A stretch of DNA of 6,168 nt, from assembly GCA_004554075.1 (NCBI GenBank), contig SFOB01000124.1, positions 1 through 6,168 on the forward strand, read 5' to 3'. The translations under genes were made by a program, and so were the position numbers. Below the pieces are notes generated by a model. It was not told where the DNA came from. It worked only from the letters and a program-made list of their open reading frames with translations, and searched no databases. Of this stretch, positions 1 through 5,545 are shown piece after piece. The DNA comes from Treponema sp. (GTDB lineage Bacteria > Spirochaetota > Spirochaetia > Treponematales > Treponemataceae). Each line of letters starts with the position of its first letter. The first letter of the stretch is position 1.

Positions 1-204
1 CACTGCAGCTCTATTCGCTTCATTCCGCTTTCCTGATTTTTAAAATGGCGGATTGCGACAGGAACGCGGTGCGTTGATATGCGTCAATGCTCATGGTTTA
101 CGCGAATACCTGCCACGCAGCCCGTCGGTCGATCCGATTCGGGATTGACTTCTCGGGATGGATTTGAATTTAAATCCGCTTTGGCAAAGCATATATCCGC
201 CTGA
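1..204. other. Unassigned left-edge segment, no recognisable gene
   Basis: No frame on either strand gives a protein I recognise. The segment is visibly richer in GC (many CG dinucleotides around 60-150) than the AT-rich genes that follow. A complete family-4 uracil-DNA glycosylase would need roughly 150 or more further residues upstream of position 205, and the segment does not supply them: the glycosylase frame meets TGA at 202-204 and another TGA at 34-36. Small structures seen are a direct repeat TCGGGAT (139-145 and 153-159) and a 6-bp inverted repeat GGATTT/AAATCC (160-165 and 172-177). Neither has a clear meaning. It may be a contig-end artefact, DNA joined by rearrangement, or decayed sequence. 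Confidence 0.5.
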
Positions 205-375
205 CAAAACATTTCGATTAATGCCCAGCATGGTGAATTCTTTGAATATAACGGTATTCCTGTAATGCCAACTTATCATCCAAGTGCTTTACTGCGTAAC
301 GAAGAACTGAAACGCCCGGCATGGGAAGATCTTAAACTTTTCAAAAAACGTCTCGACGAAATTAAATCCAACTAA
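205..375 (+). pseudogene. C-terminal fragment of family-4 uracil-DNA glycosylase
   Basis: Family-4 uracil-DNA glycosylases remove uracil from DNA to start base excision repair, and many carry an iron-sulfur cluster. Only about the last 56 codons are readable here. They hold the typical C-terminal signature: HGEFFEYNGIPV, then MPTYHPSALLRN (the HPS motif near the active site), then LKRPAWEDLK, ending in a TAA at 373-375. Upstream the same frame stops at TGA 202-204, and none of the N-terminal motifs (the GEGPG and PFVG regions and the cluster cysteines) are found in the remaining 204 bases. The exact left limit of homology is uncertain; a shifted frame at 174-218 reads IRFGKAYIRLTKHFD, which could be a frameshifted piece of the same domain but is weak. 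The fragment ends 14 bp before priA, which suggests the two genes were originally co-transcribed. It could be a true pseudogene or an intact gene spoiled by an assembly junction. Confidence 0.65.
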
Positions 376-379
376 GGGG
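374..379 (+). promoter_or_regulatory. Ribosome binding site of priA
   Basis: AAGGGG overlaps the stop codon of the glycosylase fragment and lies 10 nt before the ATG at 390. A second GGG at 382-384 is closer. No promoter is visible in the 14-bp gap, so transcription of priA probably comes from upstream. Confidence 0.6.
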
Positions 380-389
380 CTGGGTCTTA

Positions 390-2396
390 ATGCAGTATCT
401 TGAAATTATACTGAACCTGCCTGTAAACCAGGGATTTACTTATTCCTATATTCCTCCAGAAAATGAAAAGCCGGAGCTTATTCCTGCCATTGGTAAACGT
501 GCAGAAATTATGTTCGGTAATAAAAAGACTCAGGGCTTTATTATAAATATCTCTGATAAAATTCCTGAAAACTGCCCGGTTGAAGAAGGAAAAATTAAAC
601 CTGTAAAAAGAATCATAGACAAAGAAGCTCTCTTTGGAAAAGAACTGATTGAAATGGCCACCTGGATTTCGCGCTATTATCTTTGCACCCTTGGCGAGGC
701 AGTTTTTTCCATGATTCCAAGCGGCCGCCGTGAAAGCAGTGCCGGAGGCTTCAGTTTTGAAGAAGAAGTTGGAGAGAAGAAGAAGAATGAATTGTCTGAA
801 GAACAGGCTAAAGCAGTAAATGAAATACTTAACGCCAGTGGATTGCCTGGTTCCGCTCCTTTGTTTCATTATTTATATGGTCCGACAGGTTCTGGAAAGA
901 CCGAAGTCTTTCTTTCTCTTGCAGAAAAGATTCTGGAAATGGGAAAAGGTGTAATCTATCTGGTCCCGGAAATCGGACTTACAGGTCAGGTTGTAAAATC
1001 AGTTGCAGAACGTTTTGGTAATACTGCAGCTGTACTTCATTCAGGACTCACCCCTTCTCAACGTCTGAGCGAATGGCACCGTATTATGCATAAAGAAGCC
1101 AGAGTTGTAGTTGGAGCCCGCTCTGCAATCTTTGCCCCTGTGCCGGATCTTGGCCTTGTAATTATTGACGAAGAACATGACGGCTCATATAAATCAGGAA
1201 ATAACCCCCGCTACCATGCCCGTCAGGTAGCAATGCACCGCTGCACAAAACTAAAAATTCCTCTTCTTATGGGAAGTGCTACTCCAAGTGTAGAAGCCTG
1301 GTATGGAATGCAGAAAGGGGCAATCATAAAACATCAGCTTACAAAAAGACTGGCTGGTGGAGAAATGCCTCACATTTCCTGCATAGACCTCACCTACTTT
1401 CCTGGAGACGGCTGTATTTCAAAACCTCTTGAAGACCAGATAAATAAAACTCTTCAGCAAAAACATCAGGCAATTTTATTTTTGAACCGCAGGGGCTTTA
1501 CTCACTTTTTCCGCTGTAATTCCTGCGGCTATGAACTCAAATGCAAGAACTGTTCAGTACCGCTTACATATCATAAAACTGAAAACCGCCTGCGCTGTCA
1601 TTACTGCGGCTGGTCTGTATTTCCACCAGAAAGCTGTCCTCAATGCGGCTCGCTTGATATTGGAAGCTCAGGATTCGGAACAGAATTTATTGAAGCAGAA
1701 ACAAGGGCAAAGTTTCCAAATGCACGCGTGCTCCGTCTTGATACAGATGTCCTTAAAAACAAAGACCAGCTTCTGACCTCACTCGAAGAATTCCGCCAGG
1801 GAAAATATGATATCCTGCTCGGAACTCAAATGGTTGCAAAAGGCTTAAACTTTCCAAACCTTCAGCTTGTTGGTGTAATCCTTGCCGACGCAGGTCTCCA
1901 CATGCCGGATTTCCGTGCAGGTGAAAGAACCTTTTCTCTGATTACCCAGGTTGCAGGAAGAGCCGGACGTTATTTCCCGGATGGAAAAGTTATTGTGCAG
2001 ACTTACAGCCCAGGCAAAGGACCTGTACTTTATGCCTGCCAGAACCGCATAGAAGATTTTTACGGATCTGAACTTGCAGAAAGAGAAATGCTGGACTTCC
2101 CGCCATTTTCACGCCTTCTCCGTCTTGTTTTCCGTAGTTTTAATAAGGCGCTGGCTGCTGAAACAGCCCGCGATGCAATAAAGATTTTATTAAACGGTGC
2201 TCCACGCGGCATGGAAATTATTGGTCCTGCAGAATGTCCTATAGAAAAAATTAATTCCAGCTGGAGATATCAGATTCTATTAAAAGGCTCATCTATCGTG
2301 CCACTGCAGACTGCTGCCCGTAAGCTGCTTTTCGATTACACTCATAATCAGAATGTTTATATTGAATATGATGTGGATCCGGTAAGTTTGCTATAG
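390..2396 (+). CDS. priA: Primosomal protein N' (PriA), replication-restart DNA helicase
   Basis: PriA is a superfamily-2 3'-5' DNA helicase that recognises stalled forks and D-loops and reloads the replicative helicase. At 668 residues it is a little shorter than the E. coli protein (732) but looks complete. In order: an N-terminal 3'-DNA-end binding and winged-helix part (about 1-130); Walker A GPTGSGKT (164-171); GARSAIFAP and the Walker B box DEEHD (260-264); motif III GSATPS (295-300); a zinc-binding insertion with all eight cysteines as four CxxC pairs (376/379, 385/388, 403/406, 416/419); motif V GTQMVAKG (478-485); motif VI QVAGRAGR (520-527); and the C-terminal domain with DFPPFSRLLRL, ending in DVDPVSLL. 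The ATG at 390 is supported by its Shine-Dalgarno sequence and the normal family N-terminus. All helicase motifs are intact, so it should be active. It follows a glycosylase fragment and converges with truA. Confidence 0.98.
   Translation: MQYLEIILNLPVNQGFTYSYIPPENEKPELIPAIGKRAEIMFGNKKTQGFIINISDKIPENCPVEEGKIKPVKRIIDKEALFGKELIEMATWISRYYLCTLGEAVFSMIPSGRRESSAGGFSFEEEVGEKKKNELSEEQAKAVNEILNASGLPGSAPLFHYLYGPTGSGKTEVFLSLAEKILEMGKGVIYLVPEIGLTGQVVKSVAERFGNTAAVLHSGLTPSQRLSEWHRIMHKEARVVVGARSAIFAPVPDLGLVIIDEEHDGSYKSGNNPRYHARQVAMHRCTKLKIPLLMGSATPSVEAWYGMQKGAIIKHQLTKRLAGGEMPHISCIDLTYFPGDGCISKPLEDQINKTLQQKHQAILFLNRRGFTHFFRCNSCGYELKCKNCSVPLTYHKTENRLRCHYCGWSVFPPESCPQCGSLDIGSSGFGTEFIEAETRAKFPNARVLRLDTDVLKNKDQLLTSLEEFRQGKYDILLGTQMVAKGLNFPNLQLVGVILADAGLHMPDFRAGERTFSLITQVAGRAGRYFPDGKVIVQTYSPGKGPVLYACQNRIEDFYGSELAEREMLDFPPFSRLLRLVFRSFNKALAAETARDAIKILLNGAPRGMEIIGPAECPIEKINSSWRYQILLKGSSIVPLQTAARKLLFDYTHNQNVYIEYDVDPVSLL
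2391..2396. other. Convergent stop-codon overlap priA/truA in a CTATAG palindrome
   Basis: The TAG of priA is 2394-2396 and the TAG of truA (minus strand) is 2393-2391. The two form one 6-bp palindrome in which each gene's last sense codon (CTA, Leu) is the reverse complement of the other's stop. There is no intergenic space and I see no intrinsic terminator on either side, so each transcript must run into the opposite gene. Confidence 0.95.
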
Positions 2397-3191
2397 ATGT
2401 CTTCGAATACCGTCAAATTTTATTTCGAATAGAAAGAGTCCATTTGGTGGCGCTGTTACTCCGGCTTTTGTGCGGTCGTGAGCCTCAAGGATTTTTTGCA
2501 TGGCATCATCGGGGGCATTATCTTTATCAAGATTTACAAGAGTTCCAGTAAGTGTTCTTACCATTTTCCACAAAAAAGCATTTGCTTCAATTTCAAAAAC
2601 CAGCAGATTTTTTCCCCAACGGTCTTTCTGCAAAAAGAATCTTGCACCGTCGATGTAGCGGTTGTTAGAGACGCTGTCGTCTCCGCTGGCTGCAAAGGAA
2701 GAACAGTCAAGTTCGCCATGCAGACATTCGCAGTATTTATTCAGTCTTTCAATATTCGGAGTATAATTTTTTACCCGCCAGCAGTAACGAAGATTATCAG
2801 CAGTTACATTTCCGTTTAATTCAGTAGAAATAAAATATCTGTATACCCGGCTTGTAGCAGACTTTCTTGCACTGAAGTCTTCAGGAACTTCACGAGAATC
2901 TACGATTCTAACATCATCCGGTAAAAAAGCATTAAGAGCGCGAATATAATTTTCAGCCGGCATTGAATCTACAGGTGAATAGAAATTTGCAGCCTGCCCT
3001 ACCGCATGTACACCACTGTCTGTGCGGCCTGAGCCATAGAGAGTTGTTTTTCCTTTATGGATTTTTTCAAGAGCTTTTTCAATTTCTCCCTGAACAGTAC
3101 GACCGGCCTCTCCGCCCTTTGCATCATCCTGGCGCTGCCAGCCGCAGAAGTCTGTTCCGTCATAAGAAATTGTTAGAAGAATATTACGCAT
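2391..3191 (-). CDS. truA: tRNA pseudouridine(38-40) synthase TruA
   Basis: TruA converts uridines 38-40 in the anticodon arm of many tRNAs to pseudouridine. The protein opens with MRNILLTISYDGTDFCGWQ, the normal TruA start. GSGRTDSGVHAVGQ (residues 53-66) carries the catalytic Asp58. Further on come SRVYRYF, the CSSFAASG segment and NAFLWKMVRTLTG near the C-terminus, as expected for the family; 266 residues is normal. There is a short hydrophilic insertion (about 22-31) between GWQRQ and TVQGEIEKAL. I chose ATG 3191 because homology begins there; the frame stays open upstream to an ATG at 3230, adding MLNSFQHLCLAVL, which comes from a repeat element. The Shine-Dalgarno candidate for 3191 is weak (GGCGG, 3201-3197, 5 nt away). 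It lies 77 bp after the DUF2225 gene, so it is probably the last gene of the cda cluster unless the repeat separates it. Confidence 0.97.
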   Translation of the reverse strand: MRNILLTISYDGTDFCGWQRQDDAKGGEAGRTVQGEIEKALEKIHKGKTTLYGSGRTDSGVHAVGQAANFYSPVDSMPAENYIRALNAFLPDDVRIVDSREVPEDFSARKSATSRVYRYFISTELNGNVTADNLRYCWRVKNYTPNIERLNKYCECLHGELDCSSFAASGDDSVSNNRYIDGARFFLQKDRWGKNLLVFEIEANAFLWKMVRTLTGTLVNLDKDNAPDDAMQKILEAHDRTKAGVTAPPNGLFLFEIKFDGIRRHL

Positions 3192-3209
3192 TAAGACCGC
3201 CAGACATAG

Positions 3210-3262
3210 ATGCTGAAACGAGTTCAGCATGACATATTGTCACCCCGAACTTGTTTCGGGGT
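3210..3262. repeat. Paired-hairpin dispersed palindromic repeat between DUF2225 gene and truA
   Basis: Two perfect hairpins lie 11 bp apart. The first has arms ATGCTGAA (3210-3217) and TTCAGCAT (3223-3230) around loop ACGAG. The second has arms ACCCCGAA (3242-3249) and TTCGGGGT (3255-3262) around loop CTTGT. Read on opposite strands they share the core GAACTYGTTTC, so the element is an inverted pair of related modules. Sequences of this kind, whose translations read LNSFQHL or ETSS, recur between genes in many bacterial genomes; I recall this from general familiarity and have not searched. Neither hairpin is followed by a T-run on the minus strand, so a classic intrinsic terminator is unlikely. 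They may affect mRNA stability or translation of truA. Confidence 0.85.
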
Positions 3263-3268
3263 CTTATA

Positions 3269-4144
3269 TTAGAATTCATCATCATTAACTAATTTAGACA
3301 AATTATCATATAAATTGCGGGCATGCTCAAGCAAAGGTCCCGGTTTACTTTTTGAAGATTTACCTAAACCAAAGATTCGGGCTATAGCAGTTTTTGATTC
3401 ACTGAGTTTTTTCAAGCGAAGCTGAATATCATCCTGCTGGCCATATTTATATTCTAGAAGACCACAAAGATAAATTACACCATCCCAGCCGTAGTTTTTG
3501 TCGATATCAGGTCCCATGTTATTAAGAGTTGAAGATTTTTCAACACGCTCAGTTTCATTAATAACTGCCTGCTGGTAGAAGAAGAGAGCCTTGCTGTAAA
3601 ACATTCGGGAAATAATATCAAAGTTATGATCTGCACAATGCTGGTTAATTTCTGCAGTAAGCCAGGCAAGACGCAGGGTCAGAATTGCTTTTTTCATAGT
3701 AGGCAATGTATAAGGGCCCATATCATCATAAGTCATAAGGGCAAGATAATACATTGCTGTTCCATCATAAAGGGTTCTTTCATGCTTGAGATTAAAATAT
3801 GGGAAGATTTCTTCACAGGCTTTTCGGCGCTTTTCTGAATGCTCAAAAATTTTATCTGCATCATCCGGATCAATTTTTTCTGTAAAGTCATTCCAGAAGA
3901 AGGCAGTATAGCAGTTAGGGCAAACACCAATTTCATAAATAAGAGGATATATTCGGCCGAATTTTGCAGAAGGTTCATAAATACGATGCAGTTCTTCTGT
4001 AAGTCCACCGGCAATCATACGACCATTACCGCTTCGCATAACCTCACGTTCAAAAGCTTTTTTGCAGACAGGACATGCAACCTTATCTTTTGACCAGTAA
4101 GAAATGCCAACCTTTTTTTCAGGACCTGCTTTTTTTGTAGCCAT
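3269..4144 (-). CDS. DUF2225 family protein with paired CxxC zinc-ribbon motifs
   Basis: The protein has 291 residues, with no signal peptide or membrane segment, so it should be cytoplasmic. After a lysine-rich start (MATKKAGPEKK) comes CPVC at residues 24-27, then SAKFGRIYPLIYEIG leading into CPNC at 74-77. Two CxxC pairs 50 residues apart suggest one bound metal, probably zinc. The rest is rich in alpha-helix: helices around SEKRRKACEEI, TLPTMKKAILTLRLAWL and MFYSKALFFYQQAVINETE resemble tetratricopeptide-like repeats, ending in an acidic LVNDDEF. The layout fits DUF2225 (Pfam), known in Firmicutes and spirochaetes and without an assigned function. It follows acpS by 22 bp and precedes truA. 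A protein-binding scaffold or a metal-dependent regulator are both possible; the sequence does not decide. The family call is from recognition of the pattern, not from a search. Confidence 0.88.
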   Translation of the reverse strand: MATKKAGPEKKVGISYWSKDKVACPVCKKAFEREVMRSGNGRMIAGGLTEELHRIYEPSAKFGRIYPLIYEIGVCPNCYTAFFWNDFTEKIDPDDADKIFEHSEKRRKACEEIFPYFNLKHERTLYDGTAMYYLALMTYDDMGPYTLPTMKKAILTLRLAWLTAEINQHCADHNFDIISRMFYSKALFFYQQAVINETERVEKSSTLNNMGPDIDKNYGWDGVIYLCGLLEYKYGQQDDIQLRLKKLSESKTAIARIFGLGKSSKSKPGPLLEHARNLYDNLSKLVNDDEF

Positions 4145-4149
4145 TTATT

Positions 4150-4156
4150 CCCCCTT
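4150..4156 (-). promoter_or_regulatory. Ribosome binding site of the DUF2225 gene
   Basis: On the minus strand AAGGGGG lies 5 nt before the ATG at 4144, within the 22-bp gap after acpS. It supports this start codon and independent translation initiation within the transcript. Confidence 0.7.
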
Positions 4157-4166
4157 ACTTATTGCC

Positions 4167-4541
4167 TTACTTCTTTTCTAAAACAACAAATGCAATTGCA
4201 TAATCCTTTTCATGACTAAGACTCACAAAAGCATTGCATTCTCCCAGGCGTTCCTTCATCAAAGAAAGAGCAGCCCCTTCAATATTCAGCAAAGGCTTTC
4301 CTTCGCCATCATTTGTTATATACACATCCTTTAAGCTAAAGCCTGAAAGACCAGTTCCCAAGGCTTTAGAAAAAGCTTCTTTTGCCGCAAAACGAACAGC
4401 ATAGTGCTGGCATTTAGCAGAATCAGATTTTGCAGAAGACATTTCTTTTTCATTAAAAAAACGTTCCAGCATTTCCGGATTTTTTACCCATTTTTCAAAA
4501 CGCCGAACATCTGCAATATCAGTTCCAATACCAGCAATCAT
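4167..4541 (-). CDS. acpS: Holo-[acyl-carrier-protein] synthase AcpS
   Basis: AcpS transfers 4'-phosphopantetheine from coenzyme A to the conserved serine of acyl carrier protein, which makes it competent for fatty-acid synthesis. The 124 residues match the usual short single-domain enzyme. The start MIAGIGTDIADVRRF holds the Mg-binding Asp8, and RFAAKEAFSKALGTGLSG (50-67) holds the second metal ligand Glu55 and the CoA-binding helix. SLSHEKDYAIAFVVLE is the conserved C-terminal strand with SLSH. Nothing essential is missing. Its ATG overlaps the cdaR stop by one base (TAATG), and GGAG (4552-4549) lies 7 nt upstream inside the end of cdaR, so its translation is probably coupled to that of cdaR. 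In Firmicutes the gene after cdaA-cdaR is commonly glmM; here it is acpS. Confidence 0.96.
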   Translation of the reverse strand: MIAGIGTDIADVRRFEKWVKNPEMLERFFNEKEMSSAKSDSAKCQHYAVRFAAKEAFSKALGTGLSGFSLKDVYITNDGEGKPLLNIEGAALSLMKERLGECNAFVSLSHEKDYAIAFVVLEKK

Positions 4542-5545
4542 TACATTTCTCCACCAGCATCTGCGGCATTTGCAGAATTCAATTCTGAATCAGCTTTTTC
4601 TTCTGTCTTCTTGATAACTGTGATTGTCAGCTCATCATCAGACTTTTCTACAAGCTGAAGATTAGCAGGAAGCACATAGCGAAGAGGTACAGTATAAATA
4701 CCTGGCTCAGTAATTTCACGAAGATTAATCTGAACAGCATGCTTAGTCAGAATGTAATTTTCCAGTACCGGCATTGTACCAGAAAGCTTTATTGAAACTA
4801 AAGGAAGTTCATCCTTGATTTCCAGAGAATTATTAAGATTTATTACTTCAACAGGAACATCATCAAAAATCCTTTCCATGGCTTTTGGTTTAATGGTTAC
4901 TTCAGCCTTAAAAGGACCTTCATCCAGAACTGTTAAAAGTTTGTTCAGCTGTTGATAGGAAGTTTCTGTAGAAAAATTGATTTCTGCATTTGAAACATTA
5001 AGTCTTGTAGTATAAATCTGCTCGGTTGCATTTAAAACTGATTCAGGTCCTGCAACTTCAACTGTAGAAGGACTCATTGAAATGGAATCAATTTCATATC
5101 CGTGGGCAACTTCTCCAACAACAGACGGAGTAATCGGTATATATTTTATTGCTTTTTTATCAACATCAATTGTAACAGAATCTTCCTTAAGTCTTACTTC
5201 AAAAGGATCATAAGCCTTAAGAGTGTCTGAAAGAGTTATACTAACCGGGAGCTTGTAAGTACCCTTTTCTGTGATTGTATCAAGGCAGATAGAAGCAGAT
5301 ATATCAGAAGGATGCAGAGACTTTATTGTTTCATCACCTGCCCTTACAACAACTGCTACAGATTTAGGAGCATTGCCCATATGCATTACAATTCCGTTTT
5401 CAATAATTTGTAATGGGACAACTACAGTTTTTGAATCAATCAATGATGCCTGATGAAAAAAGTAAAGAAAAATTGCAATTACAAGGCAGATTACTTTTGC
5501 AGGCCACTTGTCGAGGATTTTATCAAGCAAATGTTTTGTGTTCAT
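4541..5545 (-). CDS. cdaR: CdaR-like YbbR-domain protein, membrane-anchored regulator of CdaA
   Basis: CdaR proteins sit outside the cytoplasmic membrane on one N-terminal anchor and modulate the diadenylate cyclase CdaA. The 334-residue product begins with a basic-amphipathic stretch, then one hydrophobic segment (about 17-30, KVICLVIAIFLYFF) with no obvious cleavage site, so it should be an anchored protein with its bulk outside. The rest is beta-rich and divides into about three YbbR-type repeats (roughly 39-128, 134-221 and 227-312); repeats 1 and 3 share the pattern EKGTYKLPV / EPGIYTVPL. The C-terminal tail is acidic and of low complexity (EEKADSELNSANAADAGGEM). The start overlaps the end of cdaA by 23 bp and has a strong Shine-Dalgarno sequence. 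Function is inferred from domain type and from adjacency to cdaA; YbbR repeats are poorly conserved in sequence. Confidence 0.9.
   Translation of the reverse strand: MNTKHLLDKILDKWPAKVICLVIAIFLYFFHQASLIDSKTVVVPLQIIENGIVMHMGNAPKSVAVVVRAGDETIKSLHPSDISASICLDTITEKGTYKLPVSITLSDTLKAYDPFEVRLKEDSVTIDVDKKAIKYIPITPSVVGEVAHGYEIDSISMSPSTVEVAGPESVLNATEQIYTTRLNVSNAEINFSTETSYQQLNKLLTVLDEGPFKAEVTIKPKAMERIFDDVPVEVINLNNSLEIKDELPLVSIKLSGTMPVLENYILTKHAVQINLREITEPGIYTVPLRYVLPANLQLVEKSDDELTITVIKKTEEKADSELNSANAADAGGEM
4549..4552 (-). promoter_or_regulatory. Ribosome binding site of acpS within cdaR
   Basis: GGAG on the minus strand, 7 nt before the acpS ATG, lies inside the last codons of cdaR. Together with the TAATG junction this indicates translational coupling. 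Confidence 0.6.

Noticed and set aside
118..150. Frame 1 reads PVGRSDSGLT, reminiscent of the glycosylase N-terminal PFVGRSGQLL motif
   Set aside because: It lies about 35 codons from the C-terminal HG motif, while the family needs over 100 residues between them, and the residues between do not align. Probably coincidence, or at most a remnant after a large deletion.
139..177. Direct repeat TCGGGAT and the inverted repeat GGATTT/AAATCC, considered as a tRNA T-arm or attachment site
   Set aside because: No matching acceptor, anticodon or D arm could be assembled on either strand, and the repeats are too short to mean anything alone.
91..279. Minus-strand open frame of 62 codons ending next to a second small frame by an ATGA overlap (about 25-97)
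   Set aside because: The pair looks like coupled small genes, but neither product resembles a known family, the first overlaps the clear glycosylase coding end on the other strand, and no ribosome binding site supports either.
387..869. Long minus-strand open frame of 160 codons opposite the priA start
   Set aside because: It lies entirely opposite well-conserved priA codons, and its product is phenylalanine- and asparagine-rich, as expected from the antisense of AT-rich coding DNA.
2963..3232. Plus-strand open frame of 89 codons opposite truA, ending in DAETSSA
   Set aside because: It is antisense to conserved TruA codons. The end is only the other strand of the hairpin repeat, not a gene.
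3210..3262. Hairpins as Rho-independent terminators after the DUF2225 gene
   Set aside because: On the minus strand neither hairpin is followed by a run of T, and the shared core points to a repeat family. Partial attenuation remains possible.
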